DNA of 32,615 nt, from contig JAQXOE010000040.1 of assembly GCA_029098505.1 (NCBI GenBank), positions 1 through 32,615 on the forward strand, given 5' to 3'. Under the pieces are notes generated by a model that was not told the DNA's origin, did not search any database, and saw only the letters and a list, made by a program, of their open reading frames with translations. Positions 1-6,028 of this stretch are shown in pieces. The translations under genes and the position numbers were made by a program. The first letter of the stretch is position 1, and the number at the start of each line of letters is the position of its first letter. This DNA is from Bacteroidales bacterium (GTDB taxonomy: Bacteria > Bacteroidota > Bacteroidia > Bacteroidales > UBA932).

Positions 1-98
1 CAGGAGAAAAAACATACTTTTCGGCGCCTGAAAAACGCTGGCTAGCGCATCTCTTTTGAGCAGTTTTAGTCCGTCATAAGAGCGATTTTTGCATTGGA

Positions 99-120
99 TA
101 TCGGACAAATATCGGACAAA
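99..120. repeat. Exact tandem repeat, 2 x 11 bp
   Basis: The 11-bp unit TATCGGACAAA occurs twice head to tail (99-109 and 110-120), about 45 bp beyond the 3' end of tRNA-Arg. Eleven base pairs is close to one helical turn, so both copies present the same face of the DNA, as paired protein-binding sites often do. Tyrosine recombinases that use tRNA 3' ends have such direct-repeat arm sites, so this could be the edge of an integrated element lying left of the window. No integrase is visible here, so that role is inference only. Confidence 0.6.
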
Positions 121-126
121 TTATAA

Positions 127-162
127 AAAATCGGCCTCTCAAATACCTGAGAGGCCGATTTT
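127..162 (-). terminator. Rho-independent terminator of tRNA-Arg
   Basis: A perfect 15-bp stem (127-141 with 148-162) has a 6-nt loop. Read on the minus strand it lies directly after the tRNA-Arg 3' end and finishes in a run of six Ts, the first four inside the stem. The stem is symmetrical enough, with T's on the other side too, that it may also stop transcription entering from the left. Confidence 0.85.
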
Positions 163-164
163 CG

Positions 165-238
165 TGATTCCGTTGGGATTCGAACCCAAGACCCACAGCT
201 TAGAAGGCTGTTGCTCTATCCAGCTGAGCTACGGAACC
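165..238 (-). tRNA. tRNA-Arg (anticodon TCT)
   Basis: Full cloverleaf on the minus strand. The acceptor stem is GGTTCCG/CGGAATC, the D arm TAGCTCAG, the anticodon stem ACAGC/GCTGT around loop CTTCTAA, and the T loop GTTCGAATC. The anticodon TCT decodes AGA and AGG. CCA is not encoded. It has its own promoter and terminator, so it is a single-gene transcription unit downstream of the popT operon. tRNA-Arg 3' ends are frequent integration sites, which makes the unusual sequence at 1-125 worth noting. Confidence 0.96.
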
Positions 239-247
239 ATTCCCTCA

Positions 248-266
248 TTTCAGCCTATCGCTGAAA
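248..266 (-). other. 5' leader stem-loop of the tRNA-Arg precursor
   Basis: Minus-strand TTTCAGC-GATAG-GCTGAAA is a perfect 7-bp stem with a 5-nt loop. It begins 8 bp after the last base of the -7 box, so it should fold at the very 5' end of the primary transcript, about 10 nt before the mature tRNA. A similarly placed stem-loop precedes the tRNA-Thr operon at 20729-20744. A role in protecting the 5' end or guiding leader removal is possible but unproven. Confidence 0.6.
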
Positions 267-273
267 CGGACGA

Positions 274-303
274 CAAAGATAGTGAAAAATATTGGTTATC
301 CAA
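274..303 (-). promoter_or_regulatory. Bacteroidota-type promoter for tRNA-Arg
   Basis: On the minus strand the -7 box TATCTTTG (281 down to 274) fits TAnnTTTG exactly. It is preceded, after a 19-bp spacer, by TTG at 303-301. The expected start of transcription is near 267. The -33 element lies inside the terminator-like hairpin of the upstream popT operon. Confidence 0.8.
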
Positions 304-305
304 TA
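285..305 (-). terminator. Likely terminator of the kinase-DUF6913-popT operon
   Basis: On the minus strand TATTGG-ATAA-CCAATA is followed by TTTTT, 13 nt after the popT stop codon. The stem is short (6 bp) and AT-rich, so it may be leaky. It occupies the same bases as the -33 region and spacer of the tRNA-Arg promoter. Confidence 0.5.
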
Positions 306-317
306 AATTCACTGGCA

Positions 318-1259
318 TTATGCGTTTTTTTTGTTCGAACTGAGCATCTGAATCAGGACAATAATACCTATACCTGCAATGCACCAGATAATAGCGGAAG
401 GAAGCTGATAGTTCAGGCTCATACCCAGATTCTCAAGCGTTTGCAGCGCTGTTTCTGGAGTATCAGTCTCTATTCCGGAACGCAGAAGCTGGGCATTGGC
501 CACAGAATTGATATCAGCCCAAGGCCATACCTTGACCAGAGAGCCTATTACAAAGCCTACCAGAACCAGCATAGTCTGGCGCTCGTACTTAGAAAGCAGC
601 CAACCAAGGAACTTGGCAAAAGCCAGAATACCCACGCAGCATCCAAGCGCGAATACAACGAGGACTGGAATGTTCAACTCGCTTACGGCAGACATAATGT
701 AATCATATTTCCCGAAAATGACCAGAATGAAACTGCCTGATATTCCGGGAAGTATCATTGTGCAGATGGCAATTGCACCGCAGATGAAGATAAACCAGAG
801 ATCCTCCGGGGTCGAGGTCGGGGAGAGGGTGCAGACGAGCAGTCCCAGAACTGCTCCCGCAAGGGCGATTAGAACATCTTTCAGTTTCCAAGCCTTTATG
901 TCTTTGAGCATATAGAAAGCCGAAGCCAGGATGAGACCGAAGAAAAGGGCCCATATCTGGATGGGATGGAAGGCCAGTTCATATTCCATAAGCTTCGCCA
1001 GTGTAAAAACGCTGGCAATGACTCCAACCAGCAGGGCGAGAAGAAAACTTCCGTGTGCTTCCTCCCAGAATCCTTTGAAGTCGCCCTTGAAAAGTCTCTT
1101 CCATAAAGAAACTTTCATAAGTGAATTGAGGGATTCAATCAATTCTTCGTATATGCCTGATATCAGTGCAATCGTTCCACCCGAGACACCGGGGACCACA
1201 TTGGCAGCTCCCATAAAGAAGCCTTTTAACGCAACGATGATTTTGTTTACTGCATTCAT
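318..1259 (-). CDS. popT: DUF368 family protein, putative undecaprenyl-phosphate translocase (PopT)
   Basis: A 313-aa polytopic membrane protein. It carries both hallmark half-repeats of DUF368: near residue 18 GAANVVPGVSGGT followed by GIYEELI, and in the second half CTMILPGISGSF followed by GKYDYI. The two PG(V/I)SG segments are the inverted-repeat re-entrant hairpins of the family. DUF368 proteins such as PopT return undecaprenyl phosphate from the outer to the inner leaflet of the cytoplasmic membrane, so that it can be reused for peptidoglycan and surface-polymer synthesis. The ATG lies 7 nt after the stop of the DUF6913-like gene, so it is the last gene of a three-gene operon. The family assignment is firm; the exact lipid substrate is taken from characterised relatives. 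Confidence 0.9.
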   Translation of the reverse strand: MNAVNKIIVALKGFFMGAANVVPGVSGGTIALISGIYEELIESLNSLMKVSLWKRLFKGDFKGFWEEAHGSFLLALLVGVIASVFTLAKLMEYELAFHPIQIWALFFGLILASAFYMLKDIKAWKLKDVLIALAGAVLGLLVCTLSPTSTPEDLWFIFICGAIAICTMILPGISGSFILVIFGKYDYIMSAVSELNIPVLVVFALGCCVGILAFAKFLGWLLSKYERQTMLVLVGFVIGSLVKVWPWADINSVANAQLLRSGIETDTPETALQTLENLGMSLNYQLPSAIIWCIAGIGIIVLIQMLSSNKKNA

Positions 1260-1266
1260 TTTTTTT

Positions 1267-1803
1267 CTACTTGATTTTCTGAAGCATTTCCTTCATTCTG
1301 AGGAAGATGTCATATTCTGGAGTGGAAACGCCGTCTTCACTCTCAGTTCCCGAGAACACCATATCGAATACTCCTCCCGGGAGCTGCTTCCGGCCTATCT
1401 TGAAGCCTGCTTCACAGCACTTTGCCATATATTCGATAGGGAAGTCATCCTTGTTGACCAGGGAAATGAACAAGTCGGGTTTCTGCTCGAGCATCAGGCT
1501 TATCTTTTCCTGTGATGGCCTGCCGTAGAAATTAAGGTCTTTTCGGAGTATGGTCGTATTGATGCTGGTAATAAGTCTCTCTGTATCGCTGAGTTTTCGG
1601 AAATCGAAGAAGAAAATATCCCCTTTAATCCCGTTTTCGCGATAAAATGACATTATTGCGTTTTTGCAGGAACTGAATGATGAATCCTCCACGTCAATGA
1701 ATGCCACTGCCGACTTGATGCTCTCCAGCGGCTTTATGCTTGTCTCTATTTTCGACTCGTTCTTCTTGAGACTGCGTTTTCTGAAAAAATCTATGATGAA
1801 CAT
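1267..1803 (-). CDS. DUF6913-like Bacteroidota protein of unknown function
   Basis: 178 aa. I place the start at the ATG at 1803 (MFIIDFFRKR), 13 nt after the kinase stop codon. A longer open frame reaches 1926, but its first 41 residues are kinase DNA read in another frame. The protein is soluble with a basic N-terminal stretch. The pattern DLNFYGRPSQE, then a DLFISL strand, then PIEYMAKCCEAGFKIGR and FDMVFSG resembles the Bacteroidota family DUF6913, as I recall it; no function is known. It sits between a nucleoside-kinase-like gene and popT, both with near-zero spacing, so it is co-transcribed, but the context does not point to a clear role. Confidence 0.7.
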   Translation of the reverse strand: MFIIDFFRKRSLKKNESKIETSIKPLESIKSAVAFIDVEDSSFSSCKNAIMSFYRENGIKGDIFFFDFRKLSDTERLITSINTTILRKDLNFYGRPSQEKISLMLEQKPDLFISLVNKDDFPIEYMAKCCEAGFKIGRKQLPGGVFDMVFSGTESEDGVSTPEYDIFLRMKEMLQKIK

Positions 1804-1816
1804 ATTCGGAACAATC

Positions 1817-2818
1817 TTATAGCTCGGCTCCATTCGCCCTGAGCAGCTCACGGATCTCCTGTTTAGCCTCCTTCCACCTTGGTATGTCAATCTTCGATCC
1901 AATGACTTCAACGACCTTCGCTGCAATTATCGAACCGACTTCACCGCATACCTTGATAGGCATTCCGAGCGAGTGCGCATAAAGGAAGCCTGCTGCATAG
2001 GTATCACCGGCTCCCGTCGCATCAATGGCTTTCGCCGGCCAGGCAGGAATCTGATGGAATTCGTCGCCGCACTTGACCATTGAGCCGGTCTTTCCCGTTT
2101 TCACCACTGCTATATGGCAATGTCTTCCAATCTCGTCCAGTGCTTCGCGAGGCTCCCTGCCCGTGAAGGCCTTCGCCTCAGTCTCGTTTGCGAAGACAAT
2201 ATCCACGTACTTGTCCACAATATCGTGCAGGAAGGCATTGTTCGATTCGACCACATTATAGGAGGCCATATCGATGGAAATGATGCATCCTGCTTCGTGC
2301 GCCATTTCCACTGCTCTGCGTATAAGGGATTGGTTCTGAACAAGATAGCCTTCAATATGGAAGTAGTCATACCCCTCGAAATACTCTTTCTTGAGGTCAT
2401 CAGGGCCAAGCTCCAGGGCAGCTCCCATATAATCGGCAAAGGTTCTCTCGGCATTGCTTCCGGTTATGAGCACCATCGCCCTGCCGGAAATGTCCTTGCC
2501 CTTCAGCAGCATAGTCTTCACACCGTACTGTTCCTGATCGCTCTGGAACAGAGCGCCTACCTCATCATTGCCAATCTTTCCGATGAAGCAGGATGGCATT
2601 CCGAAAATGGCAGCGCAGGAGATGGTGTTGGCGGCTGAACCGCCCGCAACATATTGGAGTCCGTACTCCTTGAGGCTGTTGAAGATTTTGTCGCAGGTCT
2701 CCCTATCCACCCATTGCATACTTCCCTTAGGAAGGTGAAAGCGTTTCAGGAAGGTATCGTCAGGAAGAACGGCAAGAATGTCAGTCAGGGCATTGCCAAT
2801 ACCGAGTATCGATTTCAT
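1817..2818 (-). CDS. PfkB-family carbohydrate kinase, adenosine-kinase-like
   Basis: 333 aa, the usual length of the ribokinase superfamily. Visible motifs are GIGNALTDI (6-14) for substrate binding, the AGGSAANT di-glycine hinge (58-65), NETEAKAFTG (211-220), and the C-terminal signature DATGAGDTYAAGF (266-278) with D272 as the expected catalytic base. It transfers phosphate from ATP to the hydroxymethyl group of a sugar or nucleoside. Overall pattern (KGSMQWVD near 31, IEGYLVQ near 155, SIDMASYNVVE near 181) resembles Bacteroidota kinases annotated as adenosine kinases, but substrate cannot be settled from sequence. First gene of its operon, divergent from the flippase-like gene. Confidence 0.9.
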   Translation of the reverse strand: MKSILGIGNALTDILAVLPDDTFLKRFHLPKGSMQWVDRETCDKIFNSLKEYGLQYVAGGSAANTISCAAIFGMPSCFIGKIGNDEVGALFQSDQEQYGVKTMLLKGKDISGRAMVLITGSNAERTFADYMGAALELGPDDLKKEYFEGYDYFHIEGYLVQNQSLIRRAVEMAHEAGCIISIDMASYNVVESNNAFLHDIVDKYVDIVFANETEAKAFTGREPREALDEIGRHCHIAVVKTGKTGSMVKCGDEFHQIPAWPAKAIDATGAGDTYAAGFLYAHSLGMPIKVCGEVGSIIAAKVVEVIGSKIDIPRWKEAKQEIRELLRANGAEL

Positions 2819-2843
2819 AAGTCCGGGTTTTTCACGTAAAAAA

Positions 2844-2851
2844 CAAAGTTA
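2844..2851 (-). promoter_or_regulatory. -7 box for the kinase-DUF6913-popT operon
   Basis: On the minus strand TAACTTTG matches TAnnTTTG exactly. It ends 25 nt before the kinase ATG, implying a leader of about 20 nt. No clear TTTG -33 element is seen at the usual distance, so the promoter may be weak or need an activator. Confidence 0.55.
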
Positions 2852-2858
2852 GTCATAT

Positions 2859-2892
2859 TTTGGTGGATTTTGGCTTTTTTGCAGTAAATTTG
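2859..2892 (+). promoter_or_regulatory. Promoter for the flippase-like gene and folD
   Basis: The -7 box TAAATTTG (2885-2892) matches TAnnTTTG exactly, with TTTG at 2859-2862 about 22 bp upstream. Transcription would start near 2898, inside the longest open frame, which therefore cannot be translated from its first codon. Together with the minus-strand box at 2844-2851 it forms a compact divergent promoter region. Confidence 0.65.
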
Positions 2893-2919
2893 TGGTTCAC
2901 AATTCAAAGGGAATTCGAT

Positions 2920-3948
2920 TTGGCGTCTGTAAAAAAGATTTTGAAGTACTCTGCTTCGGCAGCCCTCGCAATCATACTCCTCTATTTCTCGTTCAGAGGT
3001 GTAGATTGGAAGGAATTCTGGAAAGTGCTCACAAACTGCCGTTGGGGCTTCGTCCTTCTGGCTATGGCGCTTGGCGCTGCAGGTTTCTTGATCAGGGCTT
3101 TAAGATGGCAATTGCTCCTCAAACCCATTGACCGCAGCACACCGGTGCTCTCCTGCTATGATGCGTTCACTATAGGCAAGATGGCCGATTTCGTATTGCC
3201 CCATATCGGCGAATTCGTCCGTTGCGGCTATCTCAGCAGCCGGAAGCGAAGCTATGACAAGGTCCTCGGCACCGTTGTGCTTGAGCGTTCCTGGGATCTT
3301 CTGACCCTTGCGGCCCTTATTCTGGCGCTGTTGCTCTTCAAGAGAGACGAATTCGCGTCATTCTTCGTAGAACGCATCCTCGAGCCCCTGACCGCCGGCC
3401 TGAATCTCAGCGTCTGGTGGATTGCCGCCATTGCCCTTGTGGCAATTGTCGCAGTCGCGGCCGTCGTCATTGCCCTGAGGAAACGCAGCCGTCTTTGCGC
3501 GAAACTCTGCACCTTCGTAAAGGGCCTTTTCCAGGGCGCCGGCAGCTGTCTGAAGATGGAAGGCAAGTGGCTTTTCCTCCTGTACACCCTCCTGCTATGG
3601 CTTTCCTTCCTGATGATGAGCATCTTCATTATCAAGTCCTTGCCTCACGATTACGGGCTCACACCGGTCGATGCCCTGTTCATAATGCTGGTCGGAAGCA
3701 TTGCGGGAATTGTGCCTGTACCAGGCGGTTTCGGAGCCTTCCATTATCTGGTGGCAATAGCGCTTCAGACCCTTTACGGCATCCCTTTCGAGATGGGAAT
3801 TATCTTCGCCACTCTATCGCACGAATCGCAGGCCCTGACGACCATTGCCGCGGGAACTGTATCCTACGTCCACCAGTTGCTGCTACGGGAGAGGGCTGAG
3901 GAAAATGTTCAGGAACTCCAGCCTCAAGAGGGTAGCGATAATCAATGA
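2920..3948 (+). CDS. Flippase-like integral membrane protein (UPF0104 / LPG-synthase TM domain family)
   Basis: 342 aa from a proposed TTG start at 2920. The reading frame opens at 2860, but the promoter -7 box lies at 2885-2892, downstream of that codon. The TTG at 2920 is preceded by AAAGGGA with good spacing, and the first membrane helix starts about 8 residues in. There are about seven hydrophobic segments. Family motifs are RALRWQLLL, the segment FVLPHIGEFVRCGYL, VVLERSWDLLTL and PVPGGFGAFHYL, as in lysylphosphatidylglycerol synthase TM / UPF0104 proteins (PF03706 type). These are thought to move or bind lipid-linked substrates. The soluble MprF transferase domain is absent. It overlaps folD by 4 bases (ATGA), so the two are translationally coupled. 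Specific substrate unknown. Confidence 0.85.
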   Translation: MASVKKILKYSASAALAIILLYFSFRGVDWKEFWKVLTNCRWGFVLLAMALGAAGFLIRALRWQLLLKPIDRSTPVLSCYDAFTIGKMADFVLPHIGEFVRCGYLSSRKRSYDKVLGTVVLERSWDLLTLAALILALLLFKRDEFASFFVERILEPLTAGLNLSVWWIAAIALVAIVAVAAVVIALRKRSRLCAKLCTFVKGLFQGAGSCLKMEGKWLFLLYTLLLWLSFLMMSIFIIKSLPHDYGLTPVDALFIMLVGSIAGIVPVPGGFGAFHYLVAIALQTLYGIPFEMGIIFATLSHESQALTTIAAGTVSYVHQLLLRERAEENVQELQPQEGSDNQ

Positions 3949-4856
3949 CTATAATACTTAATGCAATGATAATCAGCGGAAAAGAACTTGCCAACAAACT
4001 GAAAGCCCAGATGGCTGAATTCGTAGCGACACTGCCCGAAAAGTACGGTCGTGTGCCTCATCTGGTCGTGATTCTGGTCGGAGACGATCCTGCCAGCCAA
4101 ACCTATGTAAAGAACAAAGGCCTTGCAGCGGAAAAAATCGGAATGAAGAGCAGTACCATAAGGCTTGCTGCCTCGACAACAGAGCAGGAGCTGCTTGACC
4201 TCATAGCCTCTCTCAATGAAGATGACACTGTGGATGGTATCCTGGTTCAACTTCCTGTACCAAAGCATATTAGTGAACTGAAAGTACTTGATGCCATTGA
4301 CAAGTCAAAGGACGTTGACGGTTTCCACCCAATGAATATGGCTGAACTCTGGAGGCACAAGTCTGCACGCGTTCCGGACAATGACTCTTATGATGAGTTG
4401 TCAGCCTTCACTCTCCCGTGCACACCAAAGGGCTGCATCAAGATGCTGAAGGCTGCCGGAGTGGAGCTCCAAGGCAAGCACGCGGTTGTTCTCGGCCGCA
4501 GCAATATAGTTGGACTTCCTATCTCGAAGCTCTTGCTCAATGAAAATGCGACAGTCACAATTTGCCACAGCCGCACAAGGAATCTTGCGGCAATCACCCG
4601 CAGCGCCGATATTATCATTGCCGCAATAGGTAAGGCGAAATTCGTTACTGCCGATATGGTTTCCCCTGGAGCCGTCATTATTGATGTCGGCATCAATCGA
4701 GATGAGGACGGAAAGCTCTGCGGAGACGTGGATTTCGCTTCTGTAGAACCGCTCTGCTCAGTGATTTCTCCAGTGCCCGGCGGTGTAGGTCCAATGACCA
4801 TCACCTGCTTGATGGAGAATACTATAGAAGCCTTCCTCCGCCGGATGACCCATTGA
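3945..4856 (+). CDS. folD: Bifunctional methylenetetrahydrofolate dehydrogenase / methenyltetrahydrofolate cyclohydrolase
   Basis: 303 aa. FolD oxidises 5,10-methylene-THF with NADP+ and hydrolyses the methenyl product to 10-formyl-THF for purine and fMet-tRNA synthesis. Seen motifs are SQTYVKNK with catalytic K56, GILVQLPVP (98-106), KDVDGFHP (122-129), the Rossmann segment VVLGRSNIVGLP and the C-terminal PVPGGVGPMT. Between HPMN and LPCTPKG there are about 14 extra residues (roughly 137-153) compared with E. coli FolD, making the protein longer than usual. The start at 3945 overlaps the preceding stop (ATGA); an internal ATG at 3966 (MIISGKELA) matches typical FolD N termini equally well. 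Confidence 0.96.
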   Translation: MTIILNAMIISGKELANKLKAQMAEFVATLPEKYGRVPHLVVILVGDDPASQTYVKNKGLAAEKIGMKSSTIRLAASTTEQELLDLIASLNEDDTVDGILVQLPVPKHISELKVLDAIDKSKDVDGFHPMNMAELWRHKSARVPDNDSYDELSAFTLPCTPKGCIKMLKAAGVELQGKHAVVLGRSNIVGLPISKLLLNENATVTICHSRTRNLAAITRSADIIIAAIGKAKFVTADMVSPGAVIIDVGINRDEDGKLCGDVDFASVEPLCSVISPVPGGVGPMTITCLMENTIEAFLRRMTH

Positions 4857-5023
4857 CAAGCTTTGGTCAGAGCCTCGTAGAGACAACATTGGTTCTTCTC
4901 GCCACAGTCGTTGCCCTTGGTGTGGAGTGACCGGAAGGCTCCGGCAGAGTGTGGCCAGCTGCGGCCTTATGAGGTGGCTTTCTTCGTGGAGGATAACTTC
5001 CTGATACGCAATAAGTTAGATGA

Positions 5024-5053
5024 TTGTCTATGAGTAATTTTTCCCATAGACAA
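5024..5053. repeat. 9-bp perfect inverted repeat
   Basis: TTGTCTATG (5024-5032) and CATAGACAA (5045-5053) are perfect inverted copies separated by 12 AT-rich bases. There is no adjacent T-run typical of a terminator on either strand. It could be an operator or a small RNA stem; nothing around it decides. Confidence 0.55.
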
Positions 5054-5166
5054 ATGCTTAAGTTATTGATATACAATGGATTATCTCCCACGGATGCAAG
5101 CCGGCCCCAACGTCAGATACTCCGCATCGGCACTTAATTCGATATCTTCGGCCATCTTTCTGAAAG

Positions 5167-5234
5167 GCTGGAAGGTACTGGCGGGAGCGAAGCTTTTCCC
5201 AAGTTTCGCGGAGCTCCCGTCAGCACCTTCCAGC
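5167..5234. repeat. Large imperfect palindrome / 68-nt hairpin
   Basis: The arms 5167-5188 and 5213-5234 are 22-bp inverted copies with two differences; in RNA from either strand one becomes a G-U pair and the other an A-C mismatch. Inside, 5189-5195 pairs with 5201-5207 around a 5-nt loop, leaving a 5-nt bulge (5208-5212). The element is thus nearly fully paired over 68 nt. No T-run follows on either strand, so it is not a simple terminator. It lies just beyond the terminator of the cysS-exonuclease operon. Confidence 0.8.
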
Positions 5235-5237
5235 TAT

Positions 5238-5264
5238 AAAAAAGAGATGACCAAAATGGTCATC
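5238..5264 (-). terminator. Terminator of the cysS-exonuclease operon
   Basis: On the minus strand GATGACCA-TTT-TGGTCATC forms a perfect 8-bp stem starting 10 nt after the exonuclease stop codon. It is followed by TCTTTTTT, a typical rho-independent terminator. Confidence 0.85.
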
Positions 5265-5274
5265 CCCTATCTAA

Positions 5275-6024
5275 TTATTTGAGTATCAGTTCCACAGGAC
5301 AATGATCCGACCCCAAAACCCCGTTGAGTATATCGCTGGAGGCAATCCGCTCCCGAAGGGATTCTGATACGAGGAAGTAGTCAATACGCCAACCGACGTT
5401 CCTTTCCCTGGCCCTCATCCGGTATGACCACCAGGAATATTTCTCCTCGTTCGGATGCTGATATCTCCAACTGTCGATGAAGCCGGCACCAAGGAGCTCA
5501 CTCATTTTGCTCCTCTCTTCGTCGGTGAATCCCGCATTCATATGGTTGGTGGAAGGATTCTTCAAGTCAATTTCTTCGTGGGCCACGTTCATATCGCCGC
5601 AGACTATCACAGCTTTTTTCAGGGCAAGTCCGCAGAGATAGGAACGGAAGGCATCCTCCCAGCTCATACGGTACTCAAGTCTTCTCAAACCGTCCTGAGA
5701 GTTAGGAACATATACATTTACCAGATAGAAATCCTCCATCTCAAGTGTAATGACACGTCCTTCGCTGTCGTGCTCGGCTATGCCTATTCCATAACTGACT
5801 GACAGGGGAGTGTGTCTGGTATATATTACTGTTCCTGAATATCCTTTCTTTTCTGCGTAGTTCCAGTACGACTCGTAGCCCAGGAATTCAAGGTCTATCT
5901 GGCCTGCCTGAAGCTTTGTTTCCTGCAGACATACAAAGTCTGCATCCATCTCTGTGAATATGTCGGCAAAGCCCTTTCCTGCGACAGCGCGCAGTCCGTT
6001 GACGTTCCAGCTGATTAGCTTCAT
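5275..6024 (-). CDS. xth: Exodeoxyribonuclease III (AP endonuclease, ExoIII family)
   Basis: 249 aa from the ATG at 6024 (MKLISWNVNGLRA), the canonical family start; the open frame extends to 6048 but that would overlap cysS. The enzyme cuts DNA 5' to abasic sites and degrades 3' ends during base-excision repair. Active-site residues of the endonuclease/exonuclease/phosphatase fold are present: N7, E35 in CLQETKLQ, Y105 in NVYVPNS, D144 and N146 in CGDMNVAHEEIDL, and D240-H241 in GSDHCPV. It starts 4 nt after the cysS stop codon, so the two are co-transcribed. Usual length; no anomalies. Confidence 0.95.
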   Translation of the reverse strand: MKLISWNVNGLRAVAGKGFADIFTEMDADFVCLQETKLQAGQIDLEFLGYESYWNYAEKKGYSGTVIYTRHTPLSVSYGIGIAEHDSEGRVITLEMEDFYLVNVYVPNSQDGLRRLEYRMSWEDAFRSYLCGLALKKAVIVCGDMNVAHEEIDLKNPSTNHMNAGFTDEERSKMSELLGAGFIDSWRYQHPNEEKYSWWSYRMRARERNVGWRIDYFLVSESLRERIASSDILNGVLGSDHCPVELILK

Positions 6025-6028
6025 AATC

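Larger units (their letters stand above)
4857..5274. other. Non-coding gap between folD and the exodeoxyribonuclease gene
   Basis: 418 bases without a convincing gene. Two open frames occur (minus 4867-5091, plus 5076-5282), but both are rich in Pro, Arg and Ser, lack recognisable motifs and overlap strong inverted repeats. The gap holds a 9-bp inverted repeat at 5024-5053, a 68-nt near-complete hairpin at 5167-5234 and the minus-strand terminator at 5238-5264. No clear terminator for folD was found. Confidence 0.7.

Noticed and set aside
89..343. 84-codon plus-strand open frame
   Set aside because: It reads through tRNA-Arg, its terminator and its promoter on the opposite strand.
1804..1926. 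N-terminal extension of the DUF6913-like protein
   Set aside because: It would overlap the kinase 3' end by 110 bp and is Arg/Ser-rich; the ATG at 1803 fits the operon spacing.
4867..5282. Two small open frames in the folD-exonuclease gap (minus 4867-5091, plus 5076-5282)
   Set aside because: Composition is not protein-like, they cross strong inverted repeats and a terminator, and no promoter or conserved motif supports them.
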